Below are positions 1-6,777 of a stretch of 10,267 nt of DNA, in pieces. Made by a program: the position numbers and the translations under genes. The DNA comes from an uncultured Eubacteriales bacterium (GTDB lineage: Bacteria > Bacillota_A > Clostridia > Oscillospirales > Oscillospiraceae), in contig CASTQR010000042.1 of the NCBI GenBank assembly GCA_949451265.1, positions 1 to 10,267 of the forward strand, in the 5' to 3' direction. Position 1 is the stretch's first letter, and each line of letters begins with the position of its first letter. A model generated the notes under the pieces. That model searched no databases. It saw nothing but the letters and a program-made list of their open reading frames with translations, and was not told the DNA's origin.

Positions 1-138
1 CCCCTGAAGGACACCCTGGAGAGCTTCGCCGCCATCGTGGACGGCGAGCTGGACCAGTACCCCGAGGCGGCGTTCTACAACGTGGGCGCCTGGCGCGACG
101 TGGTGGAAAAGGCCAGAAAGCTGGAGGGCGGCGCGTGA
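1..138 (+). CDS. atpD: ATP synthase subunit beta, C-terminal end (partial)
   Basis: Frame 1 is open from the window edge to a TGA at 136-138 and encodes the last 45 residues of a protein. The residues (PLKDTLESFAAIVDGELDQY, then PEAAFYNVG, then a helix ending VVEKARKLEGGA) match the C-terminal helical domain of F1-ATPase beta, which carries the conserved 'PE-AFY-VG' segment. The beta subunit bears the catalytic nucleotide sites of F1 on the cytoplasmic face. The next gene, atpC, overlaps its stop codon (TGATG), the usual beta-epsilon order at the end of an atp operon. The Walker motifs lie outside the window, so the identity rests on the tail plus the neighbour. Confidence 0.93.
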   Translation, partial: PLKDTLESFAAIVDGELDQYPEAAFYNVGAWRDVVEKARKLEGGA

Positions 139-545
139 TGGATACCTTTCAGGTTCACATTCTGGCCGCCGACAAGACGCTGTATGAGGGACCATGTATT
201 AGCCTCACCATCCCTGCCAGCGACGGGGAGCGGGGCATTCTGGCCCACCACAGCAGCATTATGGCCGCCGTGGTGCCGGGAACGCTGCGTTACCAGCCCC
301 CCGGACAGCCGGTGCAGCTTTTGGCGGTGTCCCCCGGTATGGTGAAAGTGGAGGCCAATGAGGCGCTGGTGCTGGTGGATGCCGCCGAGCGCCCCGAGGA
401 GATCGACGAAGCCCGGGCCCGCTGGGAGGCCGATCAGGCCCGGGAGGCCATTTTGCAGAAAAAGAGCCGGCAGGAGTATCAGCTCGCCCAGGCGTCCCTG
501 GCCCGGGCGCTGAACCGCCTGCGGGTAAAAGGCCGGGAGCTGTAA
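138..545 (+). CDS. atpC: ATP synthase epsilon subunit
   Basis: This 135-residue protein is the rotor-stalk epsilon subunit of F1Fo ATP synthase, which couples rotation to catalysis and restrains ATP hydrolysis. It has the family length and layout. Residues 1-85 are the beta-sandwich, starting MDTFQVHILAADKTLYEGP, with the family-typical 'GERGILAHHS' and 'SPGMVKVEANEALVLVDAAE' segments (the second near 68-87). The rest is a charged alpha-helical hairpin rich in Ala, Arg and Glu. I chose the ATG at 138 because it overlaps the atpD stop as TGATG and has GGAGGG (123-128) about nine bases upstream; a GTG at 135 is also in frame but less well placed. It is the last gene of the operon and is followed by a strong terminator. 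Confidence 0.95.
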   Translation: MDTFQVHILAADKTLYEGPCISLTIPASDGERGILAHHSSIMAAVVPGTLRYQPPGQPVQLLAVSPGMVKVEANEALVLVDAAERPEEIDEARARWEADQAREAILQKKSRQEYQLAQASLARALNRLRVKGREL

Positions 546-564
546 CCCCGGCAAGGTCAGGCAA

Positions 565-599
565 AACAGCGGCCCCGTTTGGAAAACGGGGCCGCTGTT
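565..599. terminator. Two-way terminator between atpC and the amylase gene
   Basis: A perfect 16-bp inverted repeat (565-580 with 584-599) closes a three-base loop. On the plus strand it is followed by a T-rich stretch (TTGATTTCCTTTATTT). On the minus strand the arm ends in TTTT. It lies between two converging genes (atpC ends at 545, the amylase at 608), so it can end transcription in both directions. Confidence 0.9.
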
Positions 600-607
600 G
601 ATTTCCT

Positions 608-1897
608 TTATTTGAGGGGCAGTTCGAAGATCACGGGCGCGCCCCCGCAGCTCAACGAGCCTTCATAGACCTCCACCTTGCCCTGGTCCACCAGGTTGGT
701 ATACCACCCGTCCGGCGCGTCCACCCGCACCAGGGAGCTCTTCCCCCGGAGGCTGAAAACCCCTGCCAGCCGGCGGCCGCCCGCCCGGTGTTCCGCGTAT
801 AAAATGTCATGAGGCAGGGCCTTCACCTCGTACCGGCTGTCGGTGAGGATGGGGTTCCTTTTCAGCGCGGCAAGCCCTTGCAGCAGCCCGGTGATATCCC
901 CCTTGCCGGACCAGTCCACATCGTCCTTGTCGAACAGGCCGGGACGGTGGACGCACTCAGCCTCCTGCCCGCCATACAGCAGGGTCATGCCCTTCTGGAA
1001 GTAGAGCAGCGCCGTCCAGTTGAGCCGCGCAATCCCGTCCGGAATGACGAACGCCGCCCTGGCCCGGTCGTGATTTTCCAGAAAGCGCAGCTTTACGAAG
1101 TTGTCCGGGTAGATGACCTCCTGCCGGTTGATCGCTTCGGCGTACCGCGCCAGGGGGACCTCGCCCTGTAAGTACGCCTGGAACACGGGGAAAATATCGT
1201 AGTCATAGCTGGCGTCAAAGGCCTGGAAAATCTCGGCGTCGGACAGCACGCCCAGGCCCTCCGCCCGGCCGTTTTGGACAAAGGAGGGCTCCACCGACTC
1301 GGCCAGCCAGAAGCAGCCGGGCCGCACCCGCTCCACCTCTTCCCTGGCCCGCAACCAGAACTCCAGAGGCACCAGCGGGGCCACGTCGCACCGGAAACCG
1401 TCCACCATGGACGCCCAGTATTTCAACGTCTCAATCTGGTACTCCCACAGCCCGGGCTGGCCGTAGTCCAGGTCGATCACATCCCACCAGTCGCCTATCC
1501 GGTTGCCGAAGCTGCCGTCCGGCTTATGAAAGAACCACTCCGGGTGGTTCCGGGCCAGCCAGGAGTCGGGCGAGGTATGGTTATACACCACGTCGATGAT
1601 ACACTTCATTCCCAGCGCGTGGATGTCGTCCACCAGCCGTTTGAAATCCTCCAGCGTGCCAAACTCCGGGTTCACCGCCCGGTAGTCCCGGATGGCGTAG
1701 GGGCTGCCCAGCGTCCCCTTCCGGCACTTCTCCCCCACTGGGTGGATGGGCATCAGCCAGACGATGTCCGTGCCCAAGTCCCTGATGCGCTTCAGGTCCC
1801 GGCGGACCCCCTCAAAGGTCCCCTCTTGGCTGTGATTGCGGACAAATACGGAATACATCACCTGATTACGGTAAGCTTTGCCGGTGCTTTTTGCCAT
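608..1897 (-). CDS. GH13 alpha-amylase family glycosidase, cytoplasmic
   Basis: This 429-residue (beta/alpha)8 alpha-amylase-family enzyme likely hydrolyses or rearranges alpha-1,4-glucans or maltodextrins. All four GH13 regions are visible: region I DVVYNHTS (102-109), region II GFRCDVA (167-173) with nucleophile Asp171, region III FWLAE with acid/base Glu200, and region IV FLENHD with Asp277. A short C-terminal beta domain follows (about 350-429). There is no signal peptide, starch-binding module or surface anchor, so it should act inside the cell on imported oligosaccharides. I chose the ATG at 1897 because AAAGGGG lies about eight bases upstream. A longer in-frame version from 1963 would add 22 residues read through the leader and past the candidate start of transcription. 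It stands alone, divergent from the Sel1 gene. The exact substrate and GH13 subfamily cannot be told from the sequence. Confidence 0.9.
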   Translation of the reverse strand: MAKSTGKAYRNQVMYSVFVRNHSQEGTFEGVRRDLKRIRDLGTDIVWLMPIHPVGEKCRKGTLGSPYAIRDYRAVNPEFGTLEDFKRLVDDIHALGMKCIIDVVYNHTSPDSWLARNHPEWFFHKPDGSFGNRIGDWWDVIDLDYGQPGLWEYQIETLKYWASMVDGFRCDVAPLVPLEFWLRAREEVERVRPGCFWLAESVEPSFVQNGRAEGLGVLSDAEIFQAFDASYDYDIFPVFQAYLQGEVPLARYAEAINRQEVIYPDNFVKLRFLENHDRARAAFVIPDGIARLNWTALLYFQKGMTLLYGGQEAECVHRPGLFDKDDVDWSGKGDITGLLQGLAALKRNPILTDSRYEVKALPHDILYAEHRAGGRRLAGVFSLRGKSSLVRVDAPDGWYTNLVDQGKVEVYEGSLSCGGAPVIFELPLK

Positions 1898-1963
1898 ATC
1901 AATGACCCCTTTCACATGGTAAGCCGTCCGCGCCGCGCCCACGCGGGCGGGACCGCCGCTCAC

Positions 1964-1992
1964 ATGATACCATCAAACGGCGGGGCACGCAA
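1964..1992 (-). promoter_or_regulatory. Candidate promoter for the amylase gene
   Basis: On the minus strand, TTGCGT (1987-1992) and TATCAT (1964-1969) are separated by exactly 17 bases. The -10 matches consensus at 5 of 6 positions and the -35 at 3 of 6. Transcription would start near 1957, giving a leader of about 60 bases that is very GC-rich and can form a short hairpin (about 1933-1951). I did not find a convincing catabolite-response (cre) site here. Confidence 0.45.
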
Positions 1993-2031
1993 GCGGACTT
2001 TTTGATCCCCCCATTCTCCGATGATTGGATA

Positions 2032-2060
2032 TGGATTTTTTCACACCGGTGTGGTACAAT
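2032..2060 (+). promoter_or_regulatory. Candidate extended -10 promoter for the Sel1-repeat gene
   Basis: TACAAT at 2055-2060 is preceded by TG at 2052-2053, an extended -10 arrangement. A weak -35 (TGGATT, 2032-2037) lies 17 bases upstream. Transcription would start near 2067, leaving about 39 bases of leader that contain the AGGAG ribosome site at 2091-2095. This supports translation from 2106 rather than from the upstream in-frame ATG at 2025, which would lie before the transcription start. Confidence 0.45.
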
Positions 2061-2105
2061 ACCAGCAACCCCCGCACAATGAGCAGGGGAAGGAGCGGAT
2101 TACAT

Positions 2106-4778
2106 ATGGCAGACAAAATGGATGACAACCTGCTGCCCCAGGGGCAGGACGGCTTTGTGGTATATATTGACCCCGCTCTGATCCAGAGCATGGCGGACGT
2201 GTCCGCAAAAAAAGAGCAGGGCTTCCGGGAACTGCTGGAGCGGGCCGAAGAGGGCGACGTGGACGCCCAATACCGGGTGGCCATGAGCTATTGCAACGGC
2301 ACCAACGGCGCCCAGCGGGACGAAGACCTGGCCTTCCAGTGGTTCACCAGGTCCGCAGAGGGAGACTATGTCGCCGCCCAGTACGGCCTCGGCCTGTGCT
2401 GGCTGCGGGGAATCGGTACGGAAAAAGACCCGGAGAAGGGTGCGCAGCTCCTGACCCAGGCGGCGGACCAGGGCTATCCCCCCGCCCAGTGTGAGCTGGG
2501 ACTTTGCTATGAGCTGGGCACCGGGGTGGAGATGGACAAGGAGCGGGCCGCAGAGCTCTACCGGGAGGCCGGGGAGCAGGAGCACGCCCCCGCCCAGTGC
2601 AACCTGGGCTTCTTCTACTACCGGGGCATCGGCATGGAACAGGACTACCAGGAGGCGGTGAGCTGGTTCGCCAAAGCGGCGCGGCAGGAGTACCCCAGGG
2701 CCCAGGTGCTGCTGGGCGAGTGCTATGAGGCGGGGCTGGGCGTGGACCAGGACGTGGACCGGGCGGTGGAGCTCTACCGCGCCGCCCATCAGCAGGACTA
2801 CGACGCGGGCACCTGCGCCCTGGGGGTATGCTACAGCCAGGGGACCGGCGTGGAAAAAGACCACCGGCGGGCTGCGGATCTATACCGCCGGTGCGCGGAG
2901 CAGGGCTACGTCAAGGGCCAGTTCCTGCTGGCCCAGTGCTATGAGCTGGGCCAGGGGGTGGAGCTGGACCTGCCCCAGGCGGCGGAGCTCTACCGTCGGG
3001 CCCACGAGGACGGGTATCCCCCCGCCACCTGCGCCTATGGCCTGTGTTTCGAGCTGGGCCAGGGAGTGGAGCAGGACCTTCCCCAGGCGGCGGAGCTCTA
3101 CCGGCAGGCCGCCGAGCAGGGCTATGTCCCGGCCCAGTGCAACCTGGGTTTCTGCTATTACCGGGGCATCGGCGTGGAGATGGACGACAAGCGGGCCGTC
3201 CACTGGTTCGAGCTGGCGGCGGAGGCGGGCTATCCCCGGGCCCTGGGGCTGCTGGGGGACTGCTACGACTTCGGTTACGGCGTGGAGCAGGACCCGGAGA
3301 AAGCGGCCAAGCTGTACCAGGCCGCCAGCGACGGAGGCTATCCCCCGGGCGCCTGCTCTCTGGGGTTGTGCTATGAGCTGGGCCGGGGCGTGGAGATGGA
3401 CAAGGCCAAAGCCATGGAGCTCTACCGCAAGGCCGCCGATGCCGGGGACGCACGGGCCCAGTGCAACCTGGGCTACTTCTATTACCAGGGCATCCAAGTG
3501 GAGGAGGACAACCAACAGGCCGTCCACTGGTTTGACCTTGCCGCCCAGCAGGGCCACGGCCGGGCGCTGTTCCTGTTGGGCCAGTGCTACGAAGGCGGCT
3601 ATGGCGTGGAGCAGGACTTCACCCGGGCGGCCAAGCTGTACGCCGACGCCGACAGCAAGGGCCACCCCGCCGGCGCCTGTGCCCTGGGACTGTGCTATGA
3701 GCTGGGCCGGGGGGTGGAGGCGGACAAGGCCAAAGCCATGGAGCTCTACCGCAAGGCGGCCCAGGCGGGCGAACCCCGGGCCATGTGCAACCTGGGTTTC
3801 TTCTACTATCAGGGCGTCGGCGTGAAGCGGGATAGCAAGCAGGCCGTCCACTGGTTTGAGCTGGCTGCGGAGCAGGATTACCCCCGGGCCTTCCAACTTC
3901 TGGGCGAGTGCTACGACAGCGGCTACGGCGTGGAACAGGACGAGGCCAAGGCGGCGGAGCTCTACCGCAAGGCCCACGAGGCAGGCTACCCCGCCGGCAC
4001 CTGCTCTCTGGGGCTGTGCTACGAGCTGGGCACCGGGGTGGAAAAGGACCCGGCCCACGCCGTGGAGCTGTACCGCCAGGCGGCGGAGGCGGGCTATGTT
4101 CAGGCCCAGTGCAATCTGGGTTTCTGCTATTACCGGGGCATCGGCGTCGCGGAGGACGATGGCGAGGCGGCCAAATGGTTTGCCACGGCCGCCCAGGCGG
4201 GCCAGGCCCGTGCCCAGCAACTTCTGGGCGAGTGCTATGAAAACGGCTGCGGCGTGGAAAAGGATATCGGCAAGGCGGTGGAGCTGTATGCCAAGGCCCA
4301 CGAGCAACACTACCCCACCGCCACCTGCGCCTTGGGCACCTGCTATGAGTTCGGCAAGGGCGTGGCGGAGGACAAGGCCCGGGCCGCCCGGCTCTACCTG
4401 GAGGCCGCCCAGCGGGGCAGCGCCTGGGCCCAGTGCAATTACGGTTACTGCCGCTACCAGGGCATCGGCGTGGAGCAGGACTACCGGGAGGCGGTGAAGT
4501 GGTTCCGCAAGGCGGCGGATCAGGGCAGTACCCGTGGGATGTACCTGCTGGGCCGGTGCTATGAGCGGGGCGACGGCGTAGAACGGGACGTGCCCAAGGC
4601 CCGGGAGCTCTACCGAAAGGCGGCGGACGAGGGGTTTCAACCCGCTCAGGAAGCTCTGGACAGGCTGTCCGCCACGGCGGCTCCCACCCCGCCCGGATCA
4701 AAAAAATCCCCCGCGCCGGGCAAAAAAAAGCCGGGAGCACCCAAGAAACGCTCCTGGTGGCCCTTCGGCAAAAAGTGA
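2106..4778 (+). CDS. Large Sel1-like repeat (SLR) protein, 22 repeats
   Basis: This 890-residue alpha-solenoid protein is built almost wholly of Sel1-like repeats, a TPR-related fold used as a protein-binding scaffold. Residues 1-50 are a non-repeat acidic lead-in with no signal peptide. Repeats 1-22 span 51-843; each is 36 residues except repeat 2, which is 37. From residue 124 the repeats alternate in three types: A (LGLCYELGxGVExD, then ELYR), B (AQCNLGFxYYxGIGVExD, then AVxWFxxAA) and C (LLGECYExGYGVEQD, then LYxxA). Residues 844-854 cap the array, and a Pro/Lys-rich tail ends in KKRSWWPFGKK. About 34 cysteines recur at fixed repeat positions, which suits a reducing cytosol. I chose the ATG at 2106 for its AGGAG site (2091-2095) and the promoter just upstream. 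The gene stands alone between divergent and convergent neighbours, so its partner is unknown. The family call is secure; the function is not. Confidence 0.93.
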   Translation: MADKMDDNLLPQGQDGFVVYIDPALIQSMADVSAKKEQGFRELLERAEEGDVDAQYRVAMSYCNGTNGAQRDEDLAFQWFTRSAEGDYVAAQYGLGLCWLRGIGTEKDPEKGAQLLTQAADQGYPPAQCELGLCYELGTGVEMDKERAAELYREAGEQEHAPAQCNLGFFYYRGIGMEQDYQEAVSWFAKAARQEYPRAQVLLGECYEAGLGVDQDVDRAVELYRAAHQQDYDAGTCALGVCYSQGTGVEKDHRRAADLYRRCAEQGYVKGQFLLAQCYELGQGVELDLPQAAELYRRAHEDGYPPATCAYGLCFELGQGVEQDLPQAAELYRQAAEQGYVPAQCNLGFCYYRGIGVEMDDKRAVHWFELAAEAGYPRALGLLGDCYDFGYGVEQDPEKAAKLYQAASDGGYPPGACSLGLCYELGRGVEMDKAKAMELYRKAADAGDARAQCNLGYFYYQGIQVEEDNQQAVHWFDLAAQQGHGRALFLLGQCYEGGYGVEQDFTRAAKLYADADSKGHPAGACALGLCYELGRGVEADKAKAMELYRKAAQAGEPRAMCNLGFFYYQGVGVKRDSKQAVHWFELAAEQDYPRAFQLLGECYDSGYGVEQDEAKAAELYRKAHEAGYPAGTCSLGLCYELGTGVEKDPAHAVELYRQAAEAGYVQAQCNLGFCYYRGIGVAEDDGEAAKWFATAAQAGQARAQQLLGECYENGCGVEKDIGKAVELYAKAHEQHYPTATCALGTCYEFGKGVAEDKARAARLYLEAAQRGSAWAQCNYGYCRYQGIGVEQDYREAVKWFRKAADQGSTRGMYLLGRCYERGDGVERDVPKARELYRKAADEGFQPAQEALDRLSATAAPTPPGSKKSPAPGKKKPGAPKKRSWWPFGKK
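2475..4634 (+). repeat. Higher-order 324-bp (three-SLR) tandem repeat inside the Sel1 gene
   Basis: Repeats 3-22 group into A-B-C triplets of 108 residues. The blocks are 2475-2798, 2799-3014 (A and C only), 3015-3338, 3339-3662, 3663-3986, 3987-4310 and 4311-4634. Type A has Cys at repeat positions 6 and 11 and the ELYR motif, type B has QCNLG and WF, and type C has LLG-CY and LY. Exact nucleotide matches at a 324-bp offset, for example 36 identical bases at 3398-3433 and 3722-3757, show that the unit was copied as a triplet. Confidence 0.88.
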
Positions 4779-4810
4779 GCGGTTTTTCCAACCCAAATAC
4801 ATAGAGACAC

Positions 4811-4842
4811 AACAAGGGCGGGCCTGGCGGCCCGCCCTTGTT
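4811..4842. terminator. Two-way terminator between the Sel1 gene and the DUF6020-like gene
   Basis: A perfect 14-bp stem (4811-4824 with 4829-4842) has a TGGC loop. It lies 32 bases after the Sel1 stop and directly touches the stop codon (4843-4845) of the converging membrane-protein gene. The T-run after the stem is short in both directions, so the very GC-rich stem must do most of the work. Confidence 0.83.
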
Positions 4843-6777
4843 TCATTGCGCGGTGGGATTGACCGCCGGGGGCGCGCCCTCCGGGCCACCCCTCCCCCGC
4901 CACACCGGCAGCAGGCCCGCCGCCAACAGGAAGGGGATGGCGTAGGCCATGGGCATGGCGTACCGGTAGCTACCGCTCACCGGGGACAACAGCAACACCG
5001 CCACCGTCAGGATGGAGGGAAGCTGGGGCAGGATCAGAGCGTACCGCTTTCGCCGCAGGGCGTCCAGAAACGTGAACAGGATAACCCAGGGATAGCCGCC
5101 GATGCTGAACAGCAGCCCTGCCACCGGCAGGTGCTGGATGGCCCGCAGGCCCATTTGGATGGTGGGCTCCAGCCTGGCCAGCAAGGGCGGCGTGGGAATG
5201 CACAGCTCCGGATAGGAGGCCACCTCCCGGTTGTCGTAGTGGGTGTAGGACAGGGGCGTCTCATGCTGGAGGTAGAAGCCCGCGTACACGTTGCTGATGA
5301 GGGCCTGGACGTAGGCGTCCGGGTGGCGGCGGAGCATTTGCAGCCAGGCCCGGTAGTAGTCGGACATCTGCTCGTCGGTGGCGTCCTGGTTGAAGGTGAA
5401 CTTCACCCCGTCGGACTGCATGGGGTCGTACAGCACATCGAAGCGGTCGTAGTCCAGGATGGCGCGGATAGCGCTCTCCTCCTCTTCCGTCACGTCCTCC
5501 GGGTAGGTGAGCACACACCGGGCGGTCTGCTGGAACAGCAGACCCAGAGTCTCCTGCTTGCCGCCGGGAGCCACGTTCCACATGGGCAGCAGAATCCCCA
5601 TCCACACCACCTGGAACAGCGCCGCCGGAAGCAGCAGGGACGCCGCCACCCTGGAGCGCACGCCCCTGCACGCCAGACAGGCCAGTCCCGCGGCGAGGAT
5701 GAAGAAAATCCCCTGGTTCTTGCTGAACATCACCATCCAAGCGTTGAAAAACAGCAGGGCGCAGAACCAGTTTCGCCTCAGGCAATCCCCCTTTGTCCGG
5801 GCAATCTCAAACAGCAGCACCGACAGCGTCAGGCAGAACAGGGAGAACAGCGAGTCCTTCAGCATGGTGATGGCGTACAGCGGGTAAAGGGGAAACAGGG
5901 CGGTAAAGATCAGCCCGCCCCGGAATATTTTGTGGGACAGGCCGAGCTGCCGCAGATAGAACCAGACGCCCGTCATCACCCCCGCCGTCAGCAGCAGTTG
6001 GAGCAGGTTATACAGCGCCACGCCCCAGCGGATGTTCCCCAGGGCCAGGCCGATGCGGGCGAAGAAGCCGAATAGCAGGGTGGTGAAATAGGGGTGGTGG
6101 TTGGTGGCGTACACCCCCTCCCCCCGGACGGGGGAATATTTCAGCCAATCCGTGGGGTAGTGCAGCGCCCAGGCGATCTGCATACTGGTGTCCGGGTTGT
6201 TCAGGCCGGGGAAAAACAGCGCGTAGTAGGGCAGCCAGCACAGGGCTGTCAGCCCCGCAGCCAGCAGGAAACGCCTCCGGTCAAAAACGGGCCGGTCCAG
6301 CTCCTTCCCCGCCGCCCGGTCCACCAGACGGAAGGCGTACAGCGCCAGGCACGCAGCCAGCAGGGTCTGGCCCGCGAAGGCCACCCCCGCCCGGAACAGG
6401 GTAAACCGGGTGCCGAATACGGCGTTCCAGTTCTGGTTGTCGGCGTAGGAGCGGCCCAGCACCTGCATGAAAGCGAACAGCCCGCCGAACACGGCGGCAA
6501 GGGCACGCTCCCTGCCAGAAGCCTTCAACCGGAACGCGCCGTACAACAGCGCCCCCGCCCCCGCCGCCAGACAGGACGACACGCCCAGCTCCACGGAGAA
6601 GGACCGGACACAGTAGATCAAAAAACGGTGCAGGCCGCTGTACCCGGCCAGGGCCTCGTCCCCGGCGTAGTAGGGCTCGATGCTCATGGAGCAGGTCAGG
6701 CTCACGGCGATGAGCATGGAGAGCAGGATCAAAACCACCGCCCGCCAGACGGGGCGGCGCTCCTCTTGTCGGTTCAT
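4843..6777 (-). CDS. DUF6020-like polytopic membrane protein, probable GT-C type glycosyltransferase
   Basis: This 644-residue integral membrane protein has roughly 13 hydrophobic segments: the first at about 11-31, then a series from 61 to 397, and the last three at about 548-568, 580-599 and 607-624. A hydrophilic loop of about 150 residues (398-545) probably faces outside. Features fitting the GT-C fold and the DUF6020 family are FPGLNNPDTSMQ (189-200), with an Asp in a loop after a membrane helix, NHHPYF (226-231), and a late SYRYAMPM segment (603-610). GT-C enzymes transfer sugars from polyprenyl-phosphate donors on the outer face. Its ATG overlaps the stop of the upstream glycosyltransferase as ATGA, implying translational coupling. 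A GTG at 6792 is in frame but lacks a clear ribosome site. The family call is from remembered resemblance; the enzymatic role is inferred. Confidence 0.72.
   Translation of the reverse strand: MNRQEERRPVWRAVVLILLSMLIAVSLTCSMSIEPYYAGDEALAGYSGLHRFLIYCVRSFSVELGVSSCLAAGAGALLYGAFRLKASGRERALAAVFGGLFAFMQVLGRSYADNQNWNAVFGTRFTLFRAGVAFAGQTLLAACLALYAFRLVDRAAGKELDRPVFDRRRFLLAAGLTALCWLPYYALFFPGLNNPDTSMQIAWALHYPTDWLKYSPVRGEGVYATNHHPYFTTLLFGFFARIGLALGNIRWGVALYNLLQLLLTAGVMTGVWFYLRQLGLSHKIFRGGLIFTALFPLYPLYAITMLKDSLFSLFCLTLSVLLFEIARTKGDCLRRNWFCALLFFNAWMVMFSKNQGIFFILAAGLACLACRGVRSRVAASLLLPAALFQVVWMGILLPMWNVAPGGKQETLGLLFQQTARCVLTYPEDVTEEEESAIRAILDYDRFDVLYDPMQSDGVKFTFNQDATDEQMSDYYRAWLQMLRRHPDAYVQALISNVYAGFYLQHETPLSYTHYDNREVASYPELCIPTPPLLARLEPTIQMGLRAIQHLPVAGLLFSIGGYPWVILFTFLDALRRKRYALILPQLPSILTVAVLLLSPVSGSYRYAMPMAYAIPFLLAAGLLPVWRGRGGPEGAPPAVNPTAQ

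Noticed and set aside
1898..1963. A longer amylase start adding 22 residues
   Set aside because: The added residues do not resemble GH13 proteins or a signal peptide, and the ATG at 1897 has a good ribosome site and matches the usual start of the catalytic domain.
2025..2105. An upstream ATG that would extend the Sel1 protein by 27 residues
   Set aside because: It lies before the candidate transcription start (about 2067) and has no ribosome binding site, whereas the ATG at 2106 has AGGAG ten bases upstream.
2475..4634. CRISPR array or other short direct-repeat array
   Set aside because: The periodicity is a multiple of three, the repeats are diverged, and they lie within one uninterrupted reading frame, so they are protein repeats.
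2880..4640. A 586-codon open frame on the minus strand, opposite the Sel1 gene, and similar long open frames on both strands in the same region
   Set aside because: These are shadows of a GC-rich, codon-periodic repeat gene. Their translations are low-complexity repeats with no recognisable fold, and the Sel1 reading frame explains the DNA fully.
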